Notes: generated by a model not told the origin, from the letters alone. 42,455 nucleotides of DNA from Pseudolabrys sp. (GCA_030655215.1 JAURVZ010000031.1:1-42455); one strand, 5' to 3'. Shown: positions 10,370-19,935, counted from the stretch's first letter. Translations and numbers: made by a program.

Positions 10370-11091
10370 CGGATCGACGCAACCGCTTTGCTGCCGGTCA
10401 TCTTCTTGTAGATGTGCATCATGTAGGACATGGCGAAGACCGGTGTCGCCAGATTGATGATCGGAAACGACACAAAGGCGGCAATGATCATGCCGGCGAG
10501 AAAAATGTAAATCGCATTGGCCTTGCGCAGCGCCTTCGCTTCTTCCGGCGGCAGGAAGCGCATGGCGGCGAGTTCGAAATATTCGCGGCCGAGCAGATAG
10601 GCATTGCCGAAAAACAGGATCAGCAGGCCGAAGCCGAAGAACAGCAGGAACGGTAGCGCCACCAGATAGACCAGCACCGCCAGCAGCGCGATCTTGAGGC
10701 CTTCGATGACGCCGCGAAACACCGGCAGCGACCGGCCGGGCGGATCGTTGGGATAGAACTTCTGCTCGACCTGCTCGGCCACCTCGTCGACGAAAAAGCT
10801 GCCGACAAAGGCGCTGACCGCCGGCATCAGGAACAGCGCGCCGGTGATGATGCCCAAGCCCGCCATGATCGACAGGATCCAGGCGAGCGTCGCCCAGACC
10901 GAATGCGGCGCGACGCCGGTGGTGGTTTCGGCCCAGCTGGCGCCGCTTTCGGCGAGGCTGGCCAGCAGCCGCTGCATCAGGACGCCGATAATGGTGATGA
11001 ACAGGATGGCCAGGCCGACAGATTTCAATAGCACTCTGCGGAGCGGTGCGGTGAAGAGCTGGGCAACAGCATTGGCGACGGCGTCGATCAT
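10366..11091 (-). CDS. EI24/CysZ-like integral membrane protein
   Basis: A 241-residue polytopic membrane protein with about four hydrophobic segments: near residues 25-45 (VGLAILFITIIGVLMQRLL), 70-95 (WILSIMAGLGIITGALFLM), 135-165 (ALLAVLVYLVALPFLLFFGFGLLILFFG) and 200-220 (GMIIAAFVSFPIINLATPVF). The pattern, including the GREYFELAAMR segment, matches the EI24 domain family (PF07264) that includes the sulfate permease CysZ. Sulfate transport is a family possibility, not shown here; the cys cluster is 27 kb away. Its 3' end overlaps nth by 4 nt. Confidence 0.8.
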   Translation of the reverse strand: MIDAVANAVAQLFTAPLRRVLLKSVGLAILFITIIGVLMQRLLASLAESGASWAETTTGVAPHSVWATLAWILSIMAGLGIITGALFLMPAVSAFVGSFFVDEVAEQVEQKFYPNDPPGRSLPVFRGVIEGLKIALLAVLVYLVALPFLLFFGFGLLILFFGNAYLLGREYFELAAMRFLPPEEAKALRKANAIYIFLAGMIIAAFVSFPIINLATPVFAMSYMMHIYKKMTGSKAVASIR

Positions 11092-11136
11092 GGGGAAGAG
11101 AAGTAGAGGGGTGTGAGGAGGAGGGCAAGTGGCGAT

Positions 11137-11249
11137 CCGTCACCCTGAGGTGCGAGGCGTCTTCGCCGAGCCTCGAAGGGCGACGGCCCCGCTCGGCCGT
11201 CCATCCTTCGAGGCTCGCCGCAAGCGCGGCTCGCACCTCAGGATGACGG
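11137..11249. repeat. Palindromic dispersed repeat, family B (113 bp)
   Basis: The outer arms CCGTCACCCTGAGGTGCGAG (11137-11156) and CTCGCACCTCAGGATGACGG (11230-11249) are inverted copies with one mismatch. An inner pair GCCTCGAAGG/CCTTCGAGGC adds a second helix. I recognise the CCCTGAGGTGCGAG-type palindrome as common in Bradyrhizobium-group genomes. It lies between the EI24 gene and the YiiX-like gene, ending 2 bp from the latter's stop codon. Confidence 0.88.
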
Positions 11250-11251
11250 TC

Positions 11252-12082
11252 TTAAACTGTCGCTGCCTCGCCAAGAGGTTCGCCGATTACCGGCACCAGC
11301 GACACCAGCGAGTCAGGATCGGTCGCCGGCATATCGGCCCAGGCCATCGCCTTGTAATCAAACCCGCGCACCAAGGTCGGTTTGACCACTTCAAAGTAAG
11401 GCGAGATGTCGAAATCGCGTGGCGCATACAGCGACGAATGGCGGATCTCGAGAATTTCCTCGCGCGCCGCTTCGCTCTCCAGCAGCGTCACCTTCGGCAG
11501 GATCGGATAGCGCACATATTCGAAAGCCTGCGCGATGAGCGCCGAACAGATGATGCGCGTCGGATGGCCGGAGCCGAGCGACATCATGCGGCGGCGCCAG
11601 CGCTGCGGAATGGGCATCGGCAGCAGATAGCGCATCAAATCGATGATGTTCTTCAGGTCGTAATCGAAGCCGATGCGCTCAGAGGCATAGGTGCAGACGC
11701 GGGCGCGGTCATCGTCGGTGAGGCCGGTCGGCCGGCAGATGCGGGTGTGAAAGCGCGCGTACTTCGACAACGGCGCGGCAACAACACCTTCGCCGATATT
11801 GGCTTCGACCAGCACTAAAGGTTCGCCGGTTGCCGTGCAGCGATCGCCGATCGGCCCGACATAGAGCGCGGCATGCGACCAGGTCGACTGCGTCAGATAT
11901 TTGATGACGCCGGAAATGTGATTGTTGCCTTCGACGAGGATGACGTCGCCGGGCCTCAGGGTTTCGCGCAATGTTGTTGGATCGGTCGGCGTGAAGGGCT
12001 CATAGCCCGACACCGGCTTCTCGAGATAGCGGGCGAGCATGCGCCCAACGCCGTCTGCCACGAAACTCATGTCCCGCCCCAT
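11252..12082 (-). CDS. YiiX/YebB-like permuted NlpC/P60 family protein
   Basis: A 276-residue protein of the circularly permuted papain-like NlpC/P60 type (DUF830/YiiX). In this fold the catalytic His comes before the Cys. The His is in WSHAALYVG, after the family start LRPGDVILVEGNNHISGVIKYLTQS. The Cys is in RIICSALIAQAF about 110 residues later. Family members are amidases or acyl-enzymes of unclear substrate. There is no signal peptide, so it is probably cytoplasmic. It lies upstream of EI24 on the same strand, separated by the family B repeat. Starts at codon 1 or 5 are both possible. Confidence 0.8.
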   Translation of the reverse strand: MGRDMSFVADGVGRMLARYLEKPVSGYEPFTPTDPTTLRETLRPGDVILVEGNNHISGVIKYLTQSTWSHAALYVGPIGDRCTATGEPLVLVEANIGEGVVAAPLSKYARFHTRICRPTGLTDDDRARVCTYASERIGFDYDLKNIIDLMRYLLPMPIPQRWRRRMMSLGSGHPTRIICSALIAQAFEYVRYPILPKVTLLESEAAREEILEIRHSSLYAPRDFDISPYFEVVKPTLVRGFDYKAMAWADMPATDPDSLVSLVPVIGEPLGEAATV

Positions 12083-12165
12083 GCGCGCGTTCTGCGCGTC
12101 TCTTTATGGAGCTAATTTAACGCAGACTCGTTGCAAATTGGTTTGGTTCAGTGGCTAACGGGAGC

Positions 12166-14583
12166 TTAACCGCGCAGCACGCCGCCAGTGCGTTTGGCGA
12201 CTTCAGCAACGATCTTCTGACCAAGAGCGTCGATTTCCTGGTCGGTCATCGTCTTGTCGCGCGGCTGGATGGTAACCGCGATGGCGACGGACTTCTTGCC
12301 CGGCTCAACGCCGGTGCCTTCATAGACGTCGAACACGGCGACGTTGACGATCAGCTTCTTGTCGACATTCTGCGCGGCGCGGGCGACATCGAAAGCCTTA
12401 ACCTTGCTTTCGACGACGAAAGCGAAATCGCGCTCGACCGGCTGGAACGGCGACAGCTCAAGCAAGGGTTTGGCGCGTGTTGGACGCGCCTTGGCGGCCG
12501 GCAGGTTTTCGAGAATGACTTCGAAGGCGACAACCGGACCATCCGCTTTCAGCGCGGTCAGAATGCGCGGATGCAATTCGCCGAAGTGGCCGATGATGTT
12601 CTGCGGTCCGATCTGGATCGTGCCCGAGCGGCCGGGATGAAACCAGGCGCTCGCGCCCGGCACGACTTGCAGCGCCTGCATCGGCGCACCGGCAGCGGCG
12701 AGTACGGCGAAGGCGTCGGCTTTGGCATCGAACACATCGACCGGCAGCGGCTTGGCCGACCAGTGACGGCCAGCGCCATCGGCCTTGGCAAGGCCACGGC
12801 GCACGCCGCTCGCGGCCGTGAACTGATCTTCCGGTGTGTCGCCTTTGAAAATCTGGCCTACTTCGAATAGCGCGACATCAGCAACGCCGCGGTCGGCATT
12901 GCGCTGCGCCGAGGTGATCAGGCCGGACAGCAGGCTCGGCCGCATGTCGGACAATTCAGCCGCGATCGGATTGGCGAGCGCCAGTTCAGGCTTGCCGCCG
13001 CCGAACAGTTCGGCCTCGCGCTTCGACACGAACGACCATGTGACCGCTTCGGTCAGGCCGCGCACGGCGAGCGCGCGCTTGGCCTTGCGGGTGCGGGTCT
13101 GGATCGGCGTCAGAACGGATTTGCGCGCGTCGTCGCTGCGCGGGAACGGCGTTGACGGAATGGCATCGACACCAACAATGCGCACCAGCTCTTCAACGAT
13201 ATCGGCGCGGGCATGCACATCCGGGCGCCATGACGGCACCGCGATCTTGAGACGGTCGCCCTGACCAGCAACGAAGAAGCCGAGACGCTCCAACGTGCGG
13301 CGCACTTCGGCGGGCGTCAGCTTGATGCCGGCAAGGCGCGGCAGGTCGCTCATCGGATAGTCGATGACGACATCTTTCGGCGCCGGATCGCCGGCCACAA
13401 CAACCTCGGACGGCTCGCCACCGCACAGGTCGATGACCATTTGCGTTGCCAGATCGAGACCAGGCAGCATGAAGTTCGGATCGACGCCGCGCTCGAAGCG
13501 ATAGCGGGCGTCAGTGTTGATGCCGAGCTTTCGACCGGTCTGCGCGATGTTGACCGGATCCCACAGCGCCGATTCGATCAGCACGTCGGTGGTGGTCTCG
13601 TCGCAACCGGACTCTTCACCACCCATAATGCCGGCGAGCGATTCAACGCCCTTCTCATCGGCGATGACGCACATCGCCACATCGAGCGTGTAGGTCTTCC
13701 CATCGAGCGCCAACAAAGTCTCGCCGTTGACGGCGCGGCGGACGGTGATGTTGCCTTTGACCTTCTTGGCGTCGAAAACATGCAGCGGACGGCCGCGATC
13801 GAAGGTGATGTAGTTGGTGATGTCGACCAGCGCATTGATTGGCCGCAGGCCGATCGCGGTTAGCCGGTCCTGCAGCCATTGCGGCGACGGACCATTCTTA
13901 ACGCCGCGCACCAGGCGCAAGCCGAAAGCTGGGCATAGCGGATGCGTCGCGCCGAAATCGAGCGTCACATTGACCGGGCAGGGATAGGTGCCGGCAATGC
14001 GCTTCGGCGGGTTCTCTTTGTAATCGCCGATCATGGTTGCGCCGAGATCGCGGGCAATGCCATTGACGCTCGTGCAGTCGGAACGGTTCGGCGTCAGGTT
14101 GATTTCAATGACCGGCTCGTTGAGGCCGAGCACTTCAGCGAATGGCTTGCCGATCGGCGCATCGGCCGGCAATTCGATGATGCCGTCGCTGTCGGTCGAG
14201 AAACCGATTTCGGCGCCGGAAATCATCATGCCCTGGCTCTCGACGCCGCGGATCTTGCCAATGGCAAGCGTGATGTCTTTCGCCGGAATGTAAGTGCCGG
14301 GCAGGCCGAGCACGGTCTTGAGACCGGCGCGCGCATTCGGCGCGCCGCAGACAACCTGCAGCGGCGTGCCGGTGCCGTTGTCGACCATGCAGACACGCAG
14401 GCGATCCGCGTTCGGATGCTGTTCAGCGCTGATGATCTGCGCGACCTTGAAGGCCTCGAACTCTTTCGCCTTGTCCTCGACGCGCTCAACCTCGAGCCCG
14501 ATCATGGTCAGCTTCTCGACGATCTCGTCGAGCGTGGCGTCGGTGACGAAATGCTCTTTCAGCCAGGAGAGGGTGAATTTCAT
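12166..14583 (-). CDS. pheT: Phenylalanyl-tRNA synthetase beta subunit
   Basis: Forms the (alpha-beta)2 enzyme with PheS that charges tRNA-Phe. The 805-residue length is normal. Domains in order: N-terminal [12 protein letters not shown] and the EMAP/OB tRNA-binding domain (about 40-150, [18 protein letters not shown]), the B3/B4 editing domain (about 215-390), the B5 domain (about 405-480), the synthetase-like core, and the C-terminal anticodon-binding FDX-ACB domain (about 710-805, [15 protein letters not shown]). The start ATG overlaps the pheS stop as ATGA (14580-14583), indicating translational coupling. It is the last gene of the infC-rpmI-rplT-pheS-pheT unit. Confidence 0.98.
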   Translation of the reverse strand: MKFTLSWLKEHFVTDATLDEIVEKLTMIGLEVERVEDKAKEFEAFKVAQIISAEQHPNADRLRVCMVDNGTGTPLQVVCGAPNARAGLKTVLGLPGTYIPAKDITLAIGKIRGVESQGMMISGAEIGFSTDSDGIIELPADAPIGKPFAEVLGLNEPVIEINLTPNRSDCTSVNGIARDLGATMIGDYKENPPKRIAGTYPCPVNVTLDFGATHPLCPAFGLRLVRGVKNGPSPQWLQDRLTAIGLRPINALVDITNYITFDRGRPLHVFDAKKVKGNITVRRAVNGETLLALDGKTYTLDVAMCVIADEKGVESLAGIMGGEESGCDETTTDVLIESALWDPVNIAQTGRKLGINTDARYRFERGVDPNFMLPGLDLATQMVIDLCGGEPSEVVVAGDPAPKDVVIDYPMSDLPRLAGIKLTPAEVRRTLERLGFFVAGQGDRLKIAVPSWRPDVHARADIVEELVRIVGVDAIPSTPFPRSDDARKSVLTPIQTRTRKAKRALAVRGLTEAVTWSFVSKREAELFGGGKPELALANPIAAELSDMRPSLLSGLITSAQRNADRGVADVALFEVGQIFKGDTPEDQFTAASGVRRGLAKADGAGRHWSAKPLPVDVFDAKADAFAVLAAAGAPMQALQVVPGASAWFHPGRSGTIQIGPQNIIGHFGELHPRILTALKADGPVVAFEVILENLPAAKARPTRAKPLLELSPFQPVERDFAFVVESKVKAFDVARAAQNVDKKLIVNVAVFDVYEGTGVEPGKKSVAIAVTIQPRDKTMTDQEIDALGQKIVAEVAKRTGGVLRG

Positions 14584-15662
14584 GTGCTGAGCCCCCCCGC
14601 AAGCGTCGGGAAGTCGAGCGGGCGGAAGCCGTAATGCGACAGCCAGCGCACGTCGGCCTCGAAGAAGGCGCGCAGATCGTTGATGCCGTATTTCAGCATC
14701 GCAATGCGGTCGATACCCATGCCCCAGGCGAAGCCCTGGTACTCATCAGGATCGAGGCCGCAATTGCGCAGCACATTCGGATGCACCATGCCGCAGCCGA
14801 GAATCTCGAGCCAGTCATTGCCTTCGCCGAAGCGGATTTCGCCTTTGTCGCGGCGGCACTGAATGTCGACTTCCATCGACGGCTCGGTGAACGGAAAGAA
14901 CGACGGCCGGAAGCGCATCTTGAGCTGATCGACTTCGAAGAACGCCTTGCAGAATTCCTCGAGAATCCATTTCAGGTGACCCATATGCGATATCTTGTCG
15001 ATCACCAGGCCTTCGACCTGATGGAACATCGGCGTGTGGGTCTGATCTGAGTCGCTGCGGTACGTGCGGCCCGGAATGATGACGCGGATCGGCGGCTTCT
15101 GCGTCAGCATGGTGCGCACCTGCACAGGCGATGTGTGCGTGCGCAGCAGCAGGCGTGAGCCGTCCGGCTTTTGCGGGAAATAGAACGTGTCGTGCATTTC
15201 CCGCGCCGGATGGCCTTCCGGGAAATTGAGCTTGGTGAAGTTGTAATCGTCGGTCTCGATATCCGGACCTTCGGCGACGGCAAAGCCCATGTCGGCGAAG
15301 ATCGCGGTGAGTTCGTCAATGACCTGGCTGATCGGGTGAACGCGGCCGAGTTCGGCGGGCGTCTCGCGCGTCGGCAGCGTGACGTCGACAGTCTCGGACG
15401 CAAGCCGCGCATCCAGCGCGGCCATGCCGAGCGCCTCCTTGGCGGTGCCGATCGCAGCGGTGATGCGTTCTTTCAGGCCGTTGATGGCCGGACCTTGCGC
15501 CTTGCGTTCATCCGGCGTCATCGAGCCGAGTGTCTTCAGCAATGCCGACACCGAGCCGCTCTTGCCAAGCGCTGCAACGCGCACGGCTTCAAGCGCCGCT
15601 TCGTCCTTGGCGGACGTGACGGCTAAGAGCAATTCGGATTCGAGTTGCGCGATATCGGACAT
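14580..15662 (-). CDS. pheS: Phenylalanyl-tRNA synthetase alpha subunit
   Basis: Catalytic class II subunit of PheRS. A protein of 360 residues with an N-terminal coiled-coil tRNA-binding arm (about 1-85), then the class II core: motif 1 region [19 protein letters not shown], motif 2 with [11 protein letters not shown], and motif 3 GWGMGID-like ending [16 protein letters not shown]. The start at 15662 ([12 protein letters not shown]) with an AGAGGCG ribosome site is chosen. The frame stays open to 15704 only because the family A repeat upstream lacks stops in it. It is translationally coupled to pheT through ATGA. Confidence 0.97.
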   Translation of the reverse strand: MSDIAQLESELLLAVTSAKDEAALEAVRVAALGKSGSVSALLKTLGSMTPDERKAQGPAINGLKERITAAIGTAKEALGMAALDARLASETVDVTLPTRETPAELGRVHPISQVIDELTAIFADMGFAVAEGPDIETDDYNFTKLNFPEGHPAREMHDTFYFPQKPDGSRLLLRTHTSPVQVRTMLTQKPPIRVIIPGRTYRSDSDQTHTPMFHQVEGLVIDKISHMGHLKWILEEFCKAFFEVDQLKMRFRPSFFPFTEPSMEVDIQCRRDKGEIRFGEGNDWLEILGCGMVHPNVLRNCGLDPDEYQGFAWGMGIDRIAMLKYGINDLRAFFEADVRWLSHYGFRPLDFPTLAGGLST

Positions 15663-15677
15663 GGCTTCGCCTCTATC

Positions 15678-15764
15678 CGTCATGCCCGGCTTTATGCCGG
15701 GCATCCACGACTTATGTGCGGAAAAATCAGACGTGGATGGCCGGGACTAAGCCCGGCCATAACG
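15678..15764. repeat. Palindromic dispersed repeat, family A copy 2 (87 bp)
   Basis: Same length and arms as the copy at 3321-3407 (CGTCATGCCCGGC... to GCCCGGCCATAACG). The outer right arm has one change (CATAACG for CATGACG). It fills most of the 113-bp spacer between rplT and pheS inside an otherwise tight operon, so it would be transcribed and could fold in the mRNA. Confidence 0.9.
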
Positions 15765-15775
15765 ACGAATGTTGC

Positions 15776-16162
15776 TTAGGCGGTCGCGCGCGGCGTTTCG
15801 GCCGGAGCCGGAATCGCAGCCTTGACCTTCTCAACGATGGCCGCAAAAGCCGCCGGCTCGTTGATCGCGATGTCCGACAGAACCTTGCGGTCGAGGTTGA
15901 GACCCGACTTGGTGAGGCCGTCGATGAAGCGCGAGTAGTTCAGGCCGAACGGACGCACGGCGGCGTTCAGACGCTGGATCCACAGAGCACGGAACGTGCG
16001 CTTCTTGCGTTTACGGTCGCGGAAAGCGTACTGGCCGGCCTTTTCGACCGCCTGCTTGGCGACGCGGATGGTGTTCTTGCGGCGGCCATAGAAACCCTTG
16101 GCGGCCTTGTAGACTTTCTTGTGCTTTGCGTGGGCAGTTACGCCACGTTTAACGCGGGACAT
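15776..16162 (-). CDS. rplT: 50S ribosomal protein L20
   Basis: Early-assembling large-subunit protein that binds 23S rRNA. Length is 128 residues. The N-terminal [23 protein letters not shown] and the central [19 protein letters not shown] are signature L20 sequences. A short Ala/Pro tail ([13 protein letters not shown]) extends beyond the conserved core. An AGGAG ribosome site precedes the ATG. In other bacteria L20 represses its own operon by binding a leader structure; whether the structured infC-rpmI spacer here does this is untested. Confidence 0.98.
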   Translation of the reverse strand: MSRVKRGVTAHAKHKKVYKAAKGFYGRRKNTIRVAKQAVEKAGQYAFRDRKRKKRTFRALWIQRLNAAVRPFGLNYSRFIDGLTKSGLNLDRKVLSDIAINEPAAFAAIVEKVKAAIPAPAETPRATA

Positions 16163-16253
16163 GGAAGTGCTCCTGAATGGTCAGCAAACGTGCTGGAATG
16201 ACAATGATGATCGGGGTCGACAACGGCGGCTTGAGAGTCGCCGAAATTCCGGA

Positions 16254-16454
16254 CTAGCCGTTTGGCATCCAGTACTTCTTGACGTTGTCGCCATCGGTCT
16301 TGAACAGCACCGCAGTGCCGCGATGTTCGCGGATCTGCTTGGTGGTGCGCTTGATCATTCCGTGACGCTTGCCGGCCTGCTGGTATTTCACTTTGCCGCC
16401 GGCGGTAATCTTGAAGCGCTTTTTAGCGCCCGACTTGGTCTTCAACTTGGGCAT
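16254..16454 (-). CDS. rpmI: 50S ribosomal protein L35
   Basis: Small large-subunit ribosomal protein of 66 residues. The N-terminus [21 protein letters not shown] and the conserved [18 protein letters not shown] are typical. The start at 16454 is decided by the family N-terminus and a GGAGAGC ribosome site immediately upstream; the longer open frame to 16553 is not coding. It lies 91 bp upstream of rplT and 372 bp downstream of infC, an unusually long, structured spacer for this operon. Confidence 0.97.
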   Translation of the reverse strand: MPKLKTKSGAKKRFKITAGGKVKYQQAGKRHGMIKRTTKQIREHRGTAVLFKTDGDNVKKYWMPNG

Positions 16455-16826
16455 TTTGCTCTCCATCAGGCGCAGCCGAAGCCACAGCCAAAATTCAACC
16501 CAAGGCCAACAAGCCTCAGGCTGGTGCTCGGTATGAGCGGGTATCGCCGCCACGGCAGCCCTAACGGCCGGTCGGCGAGAGCGCGGTGTATGCCAGAGGA
16601 TCGGGCGGCTGGCAATACAAACCGGAACTGGATTTGTCAGGCGGGAGCCGGGAATGGGCCCGTATTTCGGGTGAAATTGGCCCGAAACGGGACAAAAAAC
16701 TTGTCCCGGGCGCCTTTAGCCAAGAAGTGGCAAAAGGCAGACCCGAGACCGTAGCAAATTCAGAGTTTGAACGGCCCCGGCTCTGCGGCGCATCGTTTCA
16801 CGATGCACCGCGTCCGGGGCAAGGTT
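16455..16826 (-). other. Structured infC-rpmI intergenic region
   Basis: 372 bp without a convincing gene. Two structures stand out. At 16773-16820, starting 7 nt after the infC stop, is a long imperfect hairpin: GCCCCGG/CCGGGGC, GCGG/CCGC and GCATCGT/ACGATGC arms around a TTC loop (18 pairs). At 16688-16708 is an 8-bp perfect hairpin, CGGGACAA/TTGTCCCG with a 5-nt loop. Neither is followed by a T-run on the minus strand. They could be an mRNA processing or regulatory element, or a weak terminator with a promoter for rpmI downstream. Confidence 0.6.
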
Positions 16827-17366
16827 TCAGCGCGGCGCCAGCAGCATGACCATCTGGCGGCCTTCAAAGCGCGGTTCCGACTCGACCTTGCACATCTTGT
16901 CGGTGTCGTCCTTGACGCGCTGCAGCAGCTTGTAACCAAGCTCCTGATGGGCCATTTCGCGGCCGCGGAAGCGCAAGGTGATCTTGACCTTGTCGCCTTC
17001 CTCGAAAAAACGCTCCATGGAGCGCATTTTCACCTGGTAATCGTGATCGTCGATCATCGGGCGGAGCTTGATCTCCTTGATCTCGACGACCTTCTGTTTC
17101 TTGCGGGCTTCAGCCGCTTTCTTCTGTGCCTGGAACTTGTACTTGCCGTAATCCAGGATTTTGGCGACAGGCGGCACCGAATTGGGGGCGATCTCGACCA
17201 GATCAAGCCCGGCGGCCTGGGCAAGCCCAATGGCAGCTTCGGTCAGGACAACGCCTTTGTTGTCACCGGTGGCATCGATCAGCTGAACCTCGCGGGAGCG
17301 GATCTCCTCGTTGATGCGCGGGCCGCCTTTTTCAGCGGGCAGCGCGGATTTTTGCGGACGACGAAT
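16827..17366 (-). CDS. infC: Translation initiation factor IF-3 with ATT start codon
   Basis: IF-3 binds the 30S subunit and monitors start-codon choice. Reading the minus strand from the ATT at 17364-17366 gives 179 residues beginning [20 protein letters not shown], followed by [15 protein letters not shown] and [25 protein letters not shown], the full IF-3 N-domain. The C-domain has [16 protein letters not shown] and [12 protein letters not shown]. An AGGAG (17376-17380) sits 9 nt before the ATT. The frame has an in-frame TAA upstream at about 17400 and no ATG, GTG or TTG until the GTG at 17177, which would delete the whole N-domain. IF-3 is known in E. coli to start at AUU and to repress its own translation through it. 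Confidence 0.93.
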   Translation of the reverse strand: MRRPQKSALPAEKGGPRINEEIRSREVQLIDATGDNKGVVLTEAAIGLAQAAGLDLVEIAPNSVPPVAKILDYGKYKFQAQKKAAEARKKQKVVEIKEIKLRPMIDDHDYQVKMRSMERFFEEGDKVKITLRFRGREMAHQELGYKLLQRVKDDTDKMCKVESEPRFEGRQMVMLLAPR

Positions 17367-17452
17367 GGCTAGTCTCTCCTCAAGTTGTTGCGATGGACCT
17401 TATATAACACGTCGAAGCCGCATTGCGAACGGCCATAATCATTCCGGAATGC

Positions 17453-18685
17453 TCAAATTGTGCTGATTTTGCCGTGTTCCGGCGTCGCAGCAACAATTGG
17501 CGCCCGCCCGGTGACCTCGCCATAAAGCCGCAGCATCTGCTCCGAGCCGATCGACGCATCGAAATGGTCGAGCACCCAGTCGCGGCCGCGCGCGCCCATG
17601 GCATCGACCGCCGGCCGCGGCATCGAAAATAATTGCAGGATGGCCGCCGCCAGCGCGCGATCGTCGCCGGCGTGAAAACGCAGGCCGGTGATGCGGCTCT
17701 CCGGCACGGCCGGCGCTGTCAGCACCACGTCCGGCCCGGCGCCCAGATCGGAGACGACGACAGGCCGCGCCATCGCCTGCGCCTCCAGCATCGCGCGCTG
17801 CACGCCTTCCGGCTGTACGGCGGCGGAGACGACAACAGCGGCGGCGCAGTAGGCCGCTGGCATGTCACGCTCCGGTGTCGCCATGCGGATGACATCCATG
17901 GTGCCGGTCGCCAGCACGAGATCCCAGAGATCGCCGGTGTAATGCGTATGGCCGCGATCCTCGCCGACAAAGACGCAGAGAAAATTGGTCAGGCCGAATT
18001 CCTTCAGCCGCTGCATCGCGCGCACCGCGACGTGGTGACCTTTGCGGCGCAGGATACGGCCGGTGACCATGATGACCTTGGTGTCGTCATTGACGCCCCA
18101 GGTCTGGCGTACGGTGGCGATGCGCTCGGGCGTCAATGTTGCCGGATCGAAATGATCGAAGTCGATGCTGCACGGCACGACCGCAATCTTTTCCCACGGC
18201 GTGCAGTAACGGTCATTGACCAGTTGCGCGATCTGTTCGCAGCCGGCGACAACACGATCGCCGCGCGCCATCACGCCGTTGTAAAGTCGCTTGAGAATGT
18301 TCTGCTCGCGAAAGCCCTTGTACCCGCTGGTGACAAAAGGAATGCGCGCCAGCCGCGCTGCAGCGAGCGCGCTCCACGCGCCGGCGCGGCCGAGCGCATG
18401 AATGACATCGCAATTGCGCTCGCGTGCGAGTTTGATCAGCACCGCAGTGTTACGCAGCATGACGAAGGGATTCTTGCTGGCGACATCGAGCGGTACGTAT
18501 TCAGCGCCGGCGGCCGTGATATCGGCAAGCAAGCGTCCTGCGCGGGCGACGACAATCGCGCGATGACCGGCGCCTTGCAGGATGCGCACCAGTTCAACCG
18601 CGCCGATCTCCGCAGCGCCGATATCGAGCGTCGGCACCACGATCATCACAGTGATGGGTTTGTTATGCAACGCGGGGCCACGCAA
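17453..18685 (-). CDS. Family 4-type glycosyltransferase (downstream paralogue)
   Basis: Glycosyltransferase of 410 residues with a GT-B fold, probably transferring a sugar to an envelope glycolipid or polysaccharide; the substrate is unknown. The N-domain starts TVMIVVPTLDIGAAEIGAVEL. The C-domain has VIMVTGRILRRKGHH (donor-binding loop region), FVGEDRGHTHYT, and the EX7E-like region PEGVQRAMLEAQAMARPVVVSD. The start is TTG at 18685, 11 bp after the preceding paralogue's stop; an ATG 13 codons in is possible. It resembles the neighbouring 18697-19935 protein along its length and lies just upstream of infC. Confidence 0.85.
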   Translation of the reverse strand: MRGPALHNKPITVMIVVPTLDIGAAEIGAVELVRILQGAGHRAIVVARAGRLLADITAAGAEYVPLDVASKNPFVMLRNTAVLIKLARERNCDVIHALGRAGAWSALAAARLARIPFVTSGYKGFREQNILKRLYNGVMARGDRVVAGCEQIAQLVNDRYCTPWEKIAVVPCSIDFDHFDPATLTPERIATVRQTWGVNDDTKVIMVTGRILRRKGHHVAVRAMQRLKEFGLTNFLCVFVGEDRGHTHYTGDLWDLVLATGTMDVIRMATPERDMPAAYCAAAVVVSAAVQPEGVQRAMLEAQAMARPVVVSDLGAGPDVVLTAPAVPESRITGLRFHAGDDRALAAAILQLFSMPRPAVDAMGARGRDWVLDHFDASIGSEQMLRLYGEVTGRAPIVAATPEHGKISTI

Positions 18686-18696
18686 ATGTTCGCGCC

Positions 18697-19935
18697 CTAT
18701 AAATCGCGGGCGAGCAGCGAAGTGTAGACGCCGCGAATGGCTTCAGCAACGCTTTGCGGCGAAAACATGAACTCGGCGAACTGCCGCGCCCGTGCGCCGA
18801 GCGCTTCATGTGCCGTGACATTGAGCGCCAGCGCCGCCGTTGTGGCGCGCGCGAGTTCGCCGACATTACCCGGCCGCACCAGCCAGCCTGTGCGCAAATC
18901 GTCGCGCATGCGCGGCGGACACAGCAGATTCTCCGGCAAAGCGCCGATCATCGTCGTGACCACAGGCCGGCCCAAAGCCTGCGCTTCAGCGGCAGCGCGG
19001 CCCGTTAAAGGAGCCTCGATTGACGGAATGACGACGACATCGGCAGCGGCCAATGCGGTCGGCATGTCAGGATAATGCCCGACGATCCGCATCAGCGTCT
19101 CAACACCAAGATGCGTGGCGCGCTCCATCAGCGCATGGCGATAGCGCGCCTGGCCGCGATCTTCGCCGACGAAAACAAAAGCGACATTGCGGTCGCCGCC
19201 GCTGACCATCAGCTTGGCGGCCTCGATCATGGTGCGCTGGCCGTTCCACGGCGCGATGCGGCCCGGCACCAGCACGACGCGCATTTGCGGCAGGAGGCCC
19301 CAGGCGCGGCGCAAGGCAGCAACACGCTCGACATTGACGGCGGCCGGATTGAACTTGGTCGTATCGACCGAGCGCGGCACGACCGTGATCTTGTCCGGCG
19401 CAATCTTGTAGCGGTCGATCATCGCGCGCGAGATGTAGGTCGATGGCGCTATGACACGGTCGCCGCGCGCCAGCGAGCTTTGAAACAAAGTGCGCGGCCA
19501 GGCATCTTTCATCAGCCGGTCAGGAAACGACGTCACCAGAAACACCGGCATCTTGTCGGTGGCGGACAATGCGCTCCATGCCGCGCCAGCGCTTTGCGCG
19601 TGCACAATGTCGATGCGCTCGCTGGCGATGAGTGTCTTCAGCTGGTTCGTGTTGCGGGCGATGCGCAGCGGATTGATCGTGTCGGTGTGCATCGGCAGCC
19701 ATTCGCCGCCGAGCGCGCGCAGCTCGCCCACGAGCGGACCTTCGCCGCCGGCCACAATAGCGCGGGCGCCCGATTGCACCAGAGTATGCGCGATATCGAT
19801 GGCGGCGCGGCCGGCGGGGTCGTCACGCAGCGCGGGCACCAGTTGCAGGATAGTGGCGCCGGCAAGCTGCCGCGTCCGCGGACGGGCGGAGATTACCACC
19901 GGCAAACCCCGTCGCTTGCCCCACTTGCGTTGCAA
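18697..19935 (-). CDS. Family 4-type glycosyltransferase (upstream paralogue)
   Basis: GT-B glycosyltransferase, about 412 residues if started at the TTG at 19935, equal in length to its tandem paralogue downstream. Shared segments include the IVHAQSAGAAWSAL region, ARGDRVIAPS, ITVVPRSVDTTKFNP and FVFVGEDRGQARYR. The C-domain carries VVLVPGRIAPWNGQ and the nucleotide-sugar region SIEAPLTGRAAAEAQALGRPVV. The start is uncertain: the frame stays open to 20100, where it would overlap the divergent hydrolase, and no ATG occurs upstream of the conserved region. Residues just upstream of 19935 (IPFSPQRA) look protein-like, so a non-standard or slightly earlier start is possible. Confidence 0.82.
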   Translation of the reverse strand: MQRKWGKRRGLPVVISARPRTRQLAGATILQLVPALRDDPAGRAAIDIAHTLVQSGARAIVAGGEGPLVGELRALGGEWLPMHTDTINPLRIARNTNQLKTLIASERIDIVHAQSAGAAWSALSATDKMPVFLVTSFPDRLMKDAWPRTLFQSSLARGDRVIAPSTYISRAMIDRYKIAPDKITVVPRSVDTTKFNPAAVNVERVAALRRAWGLLPQMRVVLVPGRIAPWNGQRTMIEAAKLMVSGGDRNVAFVFVGEDRGQARYRHALMERATHLGVETLMRIVGHYPDMPTALAAADVVVIPSIEAPLTGRAAAEAQALGRPVVTTMIGALPENLLCPPRMRDDLRTGWLVRPGNVGELARATTAALALNVTAHEALGARARQFAEFMFSPQSVAEAIRGVYTSLLARDL

